This document shows positions 6,196 to 12,122 of a stretch of DNA of 12,122 nt, piece after piece. Position numbers and translations under genes: made by a program. Under the pieces are notes generated by a model. It ran no database searches. It was not told the DNA's origin and saw nothing but the letters and a program-made list of their open reading frames with translations. Source of the stretch: Odoribacteraceae bacterium (GTDB taxonomy: Bacteria; Bacteroidota; Bacteroidia; Bacteroidales; Marinifilaceae); contig JAIRKS010000063.1 of NCBI GenBank assembly GCA_031259905.1, positions 1-12,122 on the forward strand. Direction: 5' to 3'. Each line of letters opens with the position of its first letter. The stretch's first letter is position 1.

Positions 6196-7344
6196 TCAGA
6201 AGAAGCGTGCCGGGGCGAGCGGGCGCAGGTTGTAGCGGGAGGCCATTACCTCGCCGTACGCGCCGCAGGAGCGGATGGCGACGAGGTCTCCCCGCCGCGT
6301 GGGGGGGAGGAGTAGCGCTTCCCCGAAGCAGTCGGCGGATTCGCAGACGGGGCCGACGACGTCGTACGGCTCGAGCGCTCCCGTCCCGGCGGCGGAGAGG
6401 TTCTCTACCCGGTGGTGGGCCTGGTAGAGGGCGGGGCGGATGAGGTCGTTCATGCCGGCGTCGAGGATGACGAATTTCTTGTTTTTCCCCTCCTTCACGT
6501 AGAGTACGCGGGCGACGAGCGAGCCGCACTGGGCGACGATCGAGCGTCCCGGCTCGAAGTGTACCTGCTGCCCCGGCAGCCTCTTGAAGTGCTCGGCGAA
6601 AACCCGGAAGTAGCCGGCAAAGTCTGCGACGGGCCGCGCGTCGGGGTCGTCGTAGTCCACGCCAAGCCCGCCGCCGAAGTTGACGCGCGCGGGGACGAGG
6701 CCGGTTGCCGCGAGGTCGCGTTGTATCTCGTTCACCCGGTTGCACAGTTCGCGGAAGACCTCGTCGCCGGTAATCTGCGACCCGACGTGGAAGTGCAGGC
6801 CCGTCCACTCGATGTTCGGCAGCGACAGGCAGCGTTGGGTGGCTTCCCTGACGTCGTCGAGCGGGAAGCCGAACTTGTTTTCCTCGATGCCGGTGGTGAT
6901 GTAGTGGTGCGTGCACGCGTCGACGCCGGGGTTGACGCGGAGGGAGACGCGCGCGGTCTTTCCCGATGCCGCGGCGAGCTGGCTGATGACTTCCAGTTCG
7001 GGGAAGGATTCGCAGTTGAACCCGCCGATCTCTTGTTGCAGGGCGAGTTGTATCTCCTCGTCGCTTTTCCCGACGCCGGCGTAGACGATGCCGTCGGCGG
7101 GGAAGCCGCTCTCGATCGCGGCGGTGATCTCGTTCCCGCTGACGCAATCGGCCCCTATCCCGTGCTCCCGGATGACCGCCAGCAGGCGCGGGTTGGCGTT
7201 CGCCTTGAGGGCGTAGTGGAGGTAGAAGCCGTGACGGTTTGCCTCCTGAACGGCCACCCGGAGAGTCTTATCGAGCAATTCGAGATCGTAATGATAGAAC
7301 GGGGTCTTGAACTCCCGGAGTTGTTGTATAGTGGTAGTAATCAT
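6196..7344 (-). CDS. lysA: Diaminopimelate decarboxylase
   Basis: PLP enzyme that decarboxylates meso-diaminopimelate to L-lysine, the last step of lysine synthesis, in the cytoplasm. The 382 residues form an alanine-racemase-type barrel followed by a beta domain. The PLP lysine is K47 in YALKANANP. HVGSQ at 186-190, GGGLGVDY at 224-231 (phosphate-binding glycine loop) and EPGRSIV at 264-270 follow in the usual order. The substrate-binding GPVCESADCF at 331-340 has the active-site cysteine C334, and GAYGEVMASRYN at 361-372 carries the conserved tyrosine. The CESADCF motif separates it from ornithine and carboxynorspermidine decarboxylases. The ATG at 7344 gives MITTTIQQLREFKTPFYHYD. It lies 6 bases after lysC, so the two are very likely translated from one message. 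Base composition is closer to balanced than in secA or the right-hand genes. Confidence 0.97.
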   Translation of the reverse strand: MITTTIQQLREFKTPFYHYDLELLDKTLRVAVQEANRHGFYLHYALKANANPRLLAVIREHGIGADCVSGNEITAAIESGFPADGIVYAGVGKSDEEIQLALQQEIGGFNCESFPELEVISQLAAASGKTARVSLRVNPGVDACTHHYITTGIEENKFGFPLDDVREATQRCLSLPNIEWTGLHFHVGSQITGDEVFRELCNRVNEIQRDLAATGLVPARVNFGGGLGVDYDDPDARPVADFAGYFRVFAEHFKRLPGQQVHFEPGRSIVAQCGSLVARVLYVKEGKNKKFVILDAGMNDLIRPALYQAHHRVENLSAAGTGALEPYDVVGPVCESADCFGEALLLPPTRRGDLVAIRSCGAYGEVMASRYNLRPLAPARFF

Positions 7345-7350
7345 GACTGT

Positions 7351-8685
7351 TTATTTTGTAAATAATTCCTCGCCGAGCGCCACCAGCGCGTGCCGTTTCT
7401 CGACCCTCTTCACGAGCAGGGAGACGCTATGCTCGCTCGCGCCGTAGGAGATCACGCGGGGGGGGATGTCGCCGAGGGCTTGCAGGACGCGGGCGACGAC
7501 GCCGGGACGCCCGGGGCGGAAGTCACCGACGACGCAGATGATCGAGAGGTCGTGCTCGATCTCGATCGTGCCGTAACGTTCGAGTTCGGCGGTGATCTGT
7601 TCGAGGTGGGAGGTGTCGTCAATGGTGAGGGAGATCGCTACCTCGGAGGTGACGATCGTGTCGATGGGCGTTTTCCAGGTCTCGAAGACCTCGAAGACCT
7701 TCCGCACGAATCCGTAGGCGAGGAGCATGTTGCTCGACTTGATCTTGATGACGGTGATGCCGTCTTTCGCGGCGACGGCCTTGAAGTCGCTCGCCGGGCT
7801 TTCCGCGGTGACGAGCGTTCCCTCGTCCGCGGGATTCAGCGTGTTCTTCAGGCGGACGGGTATGTTCGCCCGCTTGGCGGGCAGTATGCTGGATGGGTGG
7901 AGGATCTTGGCGCCGAAGTAGGCGAGTTCGGCGGCCTCGTCGAAGGAGAGCAAGCGCGCGGGGCGCGTGTTCGGGACGTAGCGGGGATCGTTATCGCGGA
8001 CGCCGTCGACGTCGGTCCAGATCTGTATCTCGTCGACGCCCAGCACGCTGCCGATGATCGCGGCGGAATAGTCGCTGCCGCCGCGCTTGAGGTTATTGAT
8101 CTCGCCGGCGGCGTCTCGGCAGATGAATCCCTGGGTGATCACCAGCGGCGCGACGTCCGGCTCGTCGAGGAGCCTGTCCAGGTTCTGCTTGATGTAGAAA
8201 TAATCCGGCTCGCCGTCCTTGTCCACGCGCATGAAGTCGAGCGCGGGCAGGAGGGTCACGGGGATTTCCTGTTCCTGCAGGTAGTAAAACATCAGGTGGG
8301 TCGAGATGATCTCCCCCGTCGCGACGATGGCCTTCTCCTGCAACGGGTGGAAGTCGCCGGGGACGAACGAGCGCAGGCCCGCGAAGGTGGCCAGGAGGAA
8401 CTCTTCTGCTTGTTGCGCGATCTCGTTCTCGAAGTAAAGCTCTCCCGTGACGATCGCGTAAGCGGCCTCGAGGCGTTGTATGGCGGCCAGGGCATCCTGT
8501 CGCTCGCCGCGGTACAGGTGGTTGGCGATCTCGACGAGGGCGTTCGTCGTGCCGGTCATGGCCGAGAGCACGACGACCACCGGGCTTTCCCTCGATATTA
8601 AACCGGCTACCGTTTGCACGCGCCGCGCGGTTCCCACGGAGGTACCGCCGAATTTGAGTACGTTCTTGTATTTCATTATTTTCAT
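7351..8685 (-). CDS. lysC: Aspartate kinase, monofunctional
   Basis: Phosphorylates L-aspartate, the first step toward lysine, diaminopimelate, threonine and methionine. The 444-residue protein has the amino-acid kinase fold with KFGGTSV at 11-17, SAMTGTTN at 41-48, RGGSDYSA at 201-208 and TDVDGV at 224-229. Two ACT-type regulatory domains follow, near 305-375 and 380-444, which normally bind the feedback inhibitor, often lysine. There is no homoserine dehydrogenase domain, so this is not a ThrA/MetL type. Start candidates are ATG at 8685 (MKIMKYKNVLKFGG) and ATG at 8676 (MKYKNVLKFGG); the shorter matches family N-termini at least as well. It is the first gene of the leftward group and lies directly before lysA. 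No lysine riboswitch or attenuator was recognised upstream; feedback control through ACT domains is known for the family. Confidence 0.96.
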   Translation of the reverse strand: MKIMKYKNVLKFGGTSVGTARRVQTVAGLISRESPVVVVLSAMTGTTNALVEIANHLYRGERQDALAAIQRLEAAYAIVTGELYFENEIAQQAEEFLLATFAGLRSFVPGDFHPLQEKAIVATGEIISTHLMFYYLQEQEIPVTLLPALDFMRVDKDGEPDYFYIKQNLDRLLDEPDVAPLVITQGFICRDAAGEINNLKRGGSDYSAAIIGSVLGVDEIQIWTDVDGVRDNDPRYVPNTRPARLLSFDEAAELAYFGAKILHPSSILPAKRANIPVRLKNTLNPADEGTLVTAESPASDFKAVAAKDGITVIKIKSSNMLLAYGFVRKVFEVFETWKTPIDTIVTSEVAISLTIDDTSHLEQITAELERYGTIEIEHDLSIICVVGDFRPGRPGVVARVLQALGDIPPRVISYGASEHSVSLLVKRVEKRHALVALGEELFTK

Positions 8686-8835
8686 GATTAACTGTCGCGA
8701 AGATGCTCCTTCGGGTTTGATCCTGCAAATCGCGCGGTGGATTTTAACGGATTCACTGGAAGTTGTTCAAAATACCGGCACGGCAACGGCAAGGGCCGTC
8801 CTCCCGGCTGTCACCGAACTTTTATCGTGAAAACA

Positions 8836-8866
8836 TTGCGAGTCTCTCTCTCTCGCGTTACTTTAG
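8836..8866 (+). promoter_or_regulatory. cysS: Candidate Bacteroidota promoter for cysS
   Basis: TTG at 8836-8838 and TACTTTAG at 8859-8866 are separated by exactly 20 bases. This fits the Bacteroidota consensus TTTG / TAnnTTTG with five of six fixed -7 bases. Transcription would begin around 8873, giving a leader of about 20 AT-rich bases before the cysS ATG at 8893. The spacer contains a (TC)6 dinucleotide run at 8843-8854 flanked by GCGAG and CTCGC arms. This is the better supported of the two promoters proposed here. Confidence 0.5.
8843..8854 (+). repeat. (TC)6 dinucleotide run inside the cysS promoter spacer
   Basis: Six consecutive TC units lie between the two proposed promoter elements. 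Replication slippage would change the spacer by two bases per unit and so could tune promoter strength. No sign of actual variation can be seen from one sequence. Confidence 0.85.
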
Positions 8867-8892
8867 CGGCAAAATTCCTAACAAGCATTAAA

Positions 8893-10374
8893 ATGGAACA
8901 TGACCTCGTGATTTATAACACCCTGAAAAGAAAAAAAGAACGTTTTGTCCCCCTCCACCCCCCGTTCGTCGGGATGTACGTCTGCGGGCCAACGGTGTAC
9001 GGAGACGCCCACCTCGGCCACGCGCGCCCGGCGATCACCTTCGACGTGCTCTTCCGCTACTTGAAACGCCTCGGGTACGAGGTGCGGTACGTCCGCAACA
9101 TCACCGACGTCGGCCATCTCGTCGACGACGCCGACGAGGGCGAGGACAAGATCGCCCGCGCGGCACGGGCCAAGAAACTCGAGCCGATGGAAGTCGCGCG
9201 GCACTACACCATCGGCTATCACAAGAACATGGAGCAGCTCAACACGCTTCCCCCCGGCATCGAGCCGCTCGCCTCCGGCCACATCATCGAGCAACAGGAA
9301 CTCGTCAAGAAAATCATCGCCAACGGCCTCGCCTACGAGAGCAACGGCAGCGTCTACTTCGACGTGAAGCGCTACGACCGCGAGCACGCCTACGGCAAAC
9401 TCTCCGGGAGGCGCGTCGACGAGCTGGAATCCAGCGCCCGGCACCTCGAGGGGCAGGAAGAGAAACGCGACCCGCTCGACTTCGCCCTGTGGAAAAAGGC
9501 GGCACCGGGCCACCTCATGCACTGGCCCTCGCCCTGGGGAGAAGGCTTCCCCGGGTGGCACGTCGAGTGCTCCTGCATGAGCCAGAAATACCTCGGCGAG
9601 ACATTCGACATTCACGGCGGCGGGCTAGACCTCGTCTTCCCGCACCACGAGTGCGAGATCGCCCAGAGCACCGCCGCCAACGGGCACGAGGCCGTCCGCT
9701 ACTGGATGCACAACAACATGATCACCATCAACGGCCAAAAGATGGGAAAGTCCCTCGGAAACTTCATCACCCTCGACCAGCTCTTCTCCGGGGAAAACGA
9801 CGTGCTAGACCAGGCATATTCCCCCATGACCGTCCGCTTCTTCATCCTCCAGGCCCACTACCGCAGCCCGCTCGACTTCTCTAACGATGCCCTGAAAGCC
9901 GCGCGCAAAGGATACGAGAGGCTTCTCTCCGCCATCGCCGCGCTGGACAGGGCGACGCCGGCGGGCACGGGAAACGTCGCCGCCGAAGAAATCGACGCCC
10001 TCGAACGCGACTGCCGCGCCGCCCTCGACGACGACCTCAACACCCCCGTCCTGCTCGCGCGCCTCTTCGACGGCACGCGCCTCGTGCAAGCCATCGCCGC
10101 CGGAACGCGGGAAATAAACGCCGCGAACCTCGCCCGCCTGCAACGCCTCTACCGCGAAACCGTCATCGACATCCTCGGCCTCAAGCAAGAAACAACCAAC
10201 GACACGCGCCTGCTCGGTAAAGTCATCGACATGCTCATGGACGTCCGGGAAAAAGCGCGGCAAGAGAAAGACTGGAAAACATCAGACCGTATCCGGGACG
10301 AACTCAAGCAAGCAGGCATCATCATCAAGGACACGAAAGAAGGACACGAGTGGCACGTCGAAAACAACCATTAA
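8893..10374 (+). CDS. cysS: Cysteinyl-tRNA synthetase
   Basis: Charges tRNA-Cys with cysteine in the cytoplasm; class I aminoacyl-tRNA synthetase. The frame stays open upstream to 8737, but I place the start at the ATG at 8893 (MEHDLVIYNTLKRKKERFVP). This gives 493 residues, a typical N-terminus, and sits just after a candidate promoter. The HIGH motif is HLGH at 40-43 within GPTVYGDAHLGHARP. The zinc ligands expected by alignment with E. coli are C31, C226 (GWHVECSCM), H251 and E255 (HHECE). The KMSKS loop is KMGKS at 283-287 within NGQKMGKSLGNF. The rest is the helical tRNA-binding DALR-type region, ending near a helix VREKARQEKDWKTSDRIRDE. It is first in a likely three-gene operon, with the cyclotransferase 9 bases downstream. 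Confidence 0.98.
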   Translation: MEHDLVIYNTLKRKKERFVPLHPPFVGMYVCGPTVYGDAHLGHARPAITFDVLFRYLKRLGYEVRYVRNITDVGHLVDDADEGEDKIARAARAKKLEPMEVARHYTIGYHKNMEQLNTLPPGIEPLASGHIIEQQELVKKIIANGLAYESNGSVYFDVKRYDREHAYGKLSGRRVDELESSARHLEGQEEKRDPLDFALWKKAAPGHLMHWPSPWGEGFPGWHVECSCMSQKYLGETFDIHGGGLDLVFPHHECEIAQSTAANGHEAVRYWMHNNMITINGQKMGKSLGNFITLDQLFSGENDVLDQAYSPMTVRFFILQAHYRSPLDFSNDALKAARKGYERLLSAIAALDRATPAGTGNVAAEEIDALERDCRAALDDDLNTPVLLARLFDGTRLVQAIAAGTREINAANLARLQRLYRETVIDILGLKQETTNDTRLLGKVIDMLMDVREKARQEKDWKTSDRIRDELKQAGIIIKDTKEGHEWHVENNH

Positions 10375-10383
10375 AAAAAGAAC

Positions 10384-11526
10384 ATGAACCGCACGCGAAA
10401 AACAATCATTAAAGCAAAAATGATCCCCGGTATACTCTCGCCCCTGTTACTCTGCGCCACGCTACTCAACGCGTGCAACTGGACCAGCGCCCGCAAAGAA
10501 ACCAGAACAACAACAACCGCCCGCGACGAAAACACCCCCAAACTCGTCAAAAGCGTGCAACTCATCGCCCCGGCAAGACACGACACCTGCCGCTTCAACC
10601 AGCAAATCAACATCGCCTACGCCAACAACAAACGCTACCCCGTCGACTCGGCCATCCTCCTATACAACAACCGCCCCGTCGCCACCCTCGACAGCGCCAC
10701 GCGCCAGCTAACCTTCAAAATCCCCCCCGGAAAATGCGGCGAAAACACCATCAAAATCATCGCCTACCACCCCGGCAACCGCCAAGGCAGCGCCACACTC
10801 CCCCTCATCGTCAAGCCCGACACCCCCCCCCGACGCCTCGCCTTCGAAATCGTCAACACCTACCCGCACGACCCCGCCGCCTCCACCCAGGGACTCGTCT
10901 ACCACGACGGACACCTCTACGAGGGCACGGGCATCCTCGGCGAATCCACCTTGCGCAAAATCGACCTCGACAACAACAAACTCCTCCACATGTACAGCCT
11001 CGCCAGCAAATACTTCGGCGAGGGAATCACCATACACGGCGGCAAAATCTACCAAATCACCTGGACCTCCCGCGAAGGATTCATCTACGACCCCGTCACC
11101 TTCCGCCAGGAAGCCACCTTCCGATACCCCACCCAGGGATGGGGCATCACCACCGACGGCAACCGACTCATCATGAGCGACGGCACCCACCAACTCTTCA
11201 TCCTCTCCCCCGCCACCTTCTCCCGCCTCGCCACCGTCGAAGTCTACGACCACCACGGCCCCGTACACTCCCTCAACGAACTCGAATGGATCGACGGACA
11301 CGTCTGGGCCAACGTCTGGCTCACCGACAAAATCGTCATCATCGACCCCGCCACCGGCGCCGTCACCGCGGAACTATACCTCCCCAACATCCTCGACCCC
11401 GCCCAGAAAATCAAACTAAACATGAAAGAAGACGTCCTCAACGGCATCGCCAACCTCCCCCACCGCGGCACCATCCTCGTCACCGGCAAACACTGGCCCA
11501 CCCTCTTCGAACTAAAAACAAAATAA
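10384..11526 (+). CDS. Glutaminyl-peptide cyclotransferase lipoprotein
   Basis: Converts N-terminal glutamine of exported proteins to pyroglutamate. The 380-residue protein starts with a lipoprotein signal peptide: hydrophobic core IPGILSPLLLCATLLNAC, with C31 as the lipidated cysteine, so it should be membrane-anchored after SecA, Lgt and signal peptidase II. Residues 55-145 look like an Ig-type beta domain (VQLIAPARHDT to ATLPLIVKPD). Residues 152-378 match the plant/bacterial five-bladed propeller cyclase family (PF05096), with STQGLVYHDGHLYEGTG, YFGEGITIHGGKIYQITWTS, GWGITTDGNRLIMSDGT, LNELEWIDGHVWANVWLTD and NGIA. This fold is unrelated to the zinc-dependent mammalian type. Start choices are ATG at 10384 and ATG at 10420; the longer one gives a long charged n-region, the shorter a more compact signal peptide. 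It is tightly packed between cysS and ung. Coding-strand composition is extremely A+C rich. Confidence 0.92.
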   Translation: MNRTRKTIIKAKMIPGILSPLLLCATLLNACNWTSARKETRTTTTARDENTPKLVKSVQLIAPARHDTCRFNQQINIAYANNKRYPVDSAILLYNNRPVATLDSATRQLTFKIPPGKCGENTIKIIAYHPGNRQGSATLPLIVKPDTPPRRLAFEIVNTYPHDPAASTQGLVYHDGHLYEGTGILGESTLRKIDLDNNKLLHMYSLASKYFGEGITIHGGKIYQITWTSREGFIYDPVTFRQEATFRYPTQGWGITTDGNRLIMSDGTHQLFILSPATFSRLATVEVYDHHGPVHSLNELEWIDGHVWANVWLTDKIVIIDPATGAVTAELYLPNILDPAQKIKLNMKEDVLNGIANLPHRGTILVTGKHWPTLFELKTK

Positions 11527-11529
11527 CAC

Positions 11530-12122
11530 GTGAACGTCAACATAGAACCCTCCTGGAAAAACCTCCTCGCCGACGAATTCCAAAAACCCTACTTCCACCA
11601 GCTCGCCCGCTTCATCAGGCAAGAATACACCACCGCGCGCGTCTACCCGCCCGCCCGCCACATCTTCAACGCCTTCCAACACTGCCCCGTCCACCGGACC
11701 AACATCATCATCCTCGGCCAAGACCCCTACCACGGCCCCGGCCAGGCACACGGCCTCTCCTTCTCCGTACCCGACGGCGTCCCCGTCCCCCCCTCCCTCC
11801 TCAACATATTCAAAGAAATCAACGCCGACACCGGCGCCCCCCTCCCCACCTCCGGCAACCTCCAACGCTGGGCCGCGCAAGGCGTACTCCTCCTCAACGC
11901 CACCCTCACCGTCAGGGAAAACCTCCCCGGGTCACACCACGACAAAGGCTGGGAAACATTCACCGCCGCCGTCACCCGCGCCATCGCCGCCCACCGCCAA
12001 CACCTCGTCTTCATGCTCTGGGGCGCCCGCGCCCGCCGCGAAAGCCCCTCCATCGACACCAGCCGCCACCTCCTCCTCCAATCCGCCCACCCCTCCCCCC
12101 TCTCCGCCAACCGCGGCGGATG
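11530..12122 (+). CDS. ung: Uracil-DNA glycosylase, 3' end cut by window
   Basis: Removes uracil from DNA and starts base-excision repair. The frame begins with GTG at 11530, three bases after the cyclotransferase stop, and no ATG lies in frame upstream; 197 residues are visible before the window ends. Family 1 UDG motifs are intact: the water-activating loop GQDPYHGPGQAHGLSFSV with catalytic D65, the stacking F78, the uracil-recognition LLLNATLTV at 120-128 with N123, and the leucine/histidine loop HPSPLSANRGG with catalytic H187. The N-terminal VNVNIEPSWKNLLADEFQKP matches UDG starts (SWK..L..EF.KPYF), which supports the GTG. Only about 25 residues should be missing, judged from the usual length near 220-230. 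It is last of the three packed plus-strand genes seen here. The C-rich third positions are among the strongest in the window (C:G 28:7 at 11761-11820). Confidence 0.96.
   Translation, partial: MNVNIEPSWKNLLADEFQKPYFHQLARFIRQEYTTARVYPPARHIFNAFQHCPVHRTNIIILGQDPYHGPGQAHGLSFSVPDGVPVPPSLLNIFKEINADTGAPLPTSGNLQRWAAQGVLLLNATLTVRENLPGSHHDKGWETFTAAVTRAIAAHRQHLVFMLWGARARRESPSIDTSRHLLLQSAHPSPLSANRGG

Larger units (their letters stand above)
8686..8892. other. Divergent intergenic region between lysC and cysS
   Basis: A 207-base region separating the leftward lysC group from the rightward cysS group. It holds the proposed cysS promoter at its right end. Around 8786-8799 an inverted repeat ACGGC-N4-GCCGT lies in a patch of CGGC repeats; there is no T-run after it on either strand, so it is not a typical terminator. 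I could not identify a lysC promoter with a good match and correct spacing. No tRNA, known riboswitch or convincing leader peptide was seen. Confidence 0.7.

Noticed and set aside
6412..8601. Long plus-strand open frames opposite lysA (6412-7365) and lysC (7390-8601)
   Set aside because: Both lie antisense to genes with complete catalytic motifs and have no recognisable domains; a Val/Asp/Gly-rich shadow is typical in GC-rich DNA.
8093..8728. Minus-strand frame starting upstream of lysC, considered as a leader peptide
   Set aside because: It is not enriched in lysine codons and runs on for 211 codons inside lysC in the wrong frame, unlike an attenuator peptide.
8786..8799. Hairpin ACGGC-N4-GCCGT as a terminator or riboswitch element
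   Set aside because: There is no T-run on either strand and no match to a known riboswitch core; it may reflect the local CGGC repeats only.
8737..8892. Longer cysS start adding 52 residues
   Set aside because: The extension covers the proposed promoter, has no similarity to CysRS N-termini, and the ATG at 8893 gives the normal start.

Overview
The window looks like chromosomal DNA from a GC-rich member of the Bacteroidota, most likely Bacteroidales. Four things point there. SecA is about 1,140 residues, with the enlarged form typical of that phylum. A glutaminyl-peptide cyclotransferase of the Bacteroidota beta-propeller type is present as a lipoprotein. The ECF sigma factor ends in the short hydrophobic tail common in that phylum. 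Two candidate promoters fit the Bacteroidota pattern (TTTG / TAnnTTTG, 19-21 bases apart) rather than the E. coli one. The genus cannot be fixed from the sequence alone. Almost everything is coding; no rRNA, tRNA, CRISPR array, insertion sequence or integrase was seen.

Left part (12-8685): seven genes, all on the minus strand. In transcription order they are lysC (aspartokinase), lysA (diaminopimelate decarboxylase), a small secreted calycin-like protein, an ECF sigma factor, a DUF308/HdeD-like membrane protein, secA and lgt. lysC and lysA are 6 bases apart and supply the first and last steps of lysine/diaminopimelate synthesis. The calycin-like protein and the sigma factor are about 20 bases apart and look co-transcribed, but no anti-sigma gene follows. 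The 168-base gap after the sigma gene holds a possible tiny ORF, a 15-base palindrome and a candidate promoter for the DUF308-secA-lgt group. That last group handles protein export (SecA) and lipoprotein maturation (Lgt).

Middle (8686-8892): a 207-base divergent intergenic region. It carries a good candidate promoter for cysS, with a (TC)6 run in its spacer.

Right part (8893-12122): three tightly packed plus-strand genes: cysS (cysteinyl-tRNA synthetase), a lipoprotein glutaminyl-peptide cyclotransferase, and ung (uracil-DNA glycosylase, GTG start, cut off by the window end). Gaps of 9 and 3 bases suggest one operon. The cyclotransferase would itself need SecA and Lgt to reach the membrane, so the two halves share an export theme although they are separate transcription units.

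Most of the window is ordinary housekeeping sequence, and I did not find a convincing new multi-gene system. The spots most worth a second look are the sigma/calycin-like pair without an anti-sigma gene and the sequence just after it, the dinucleotide repeat inside the cysS promoter, the lineage-specific repeat in SecA, and the very strong A+C bias of the coding strand in some genes but not others.
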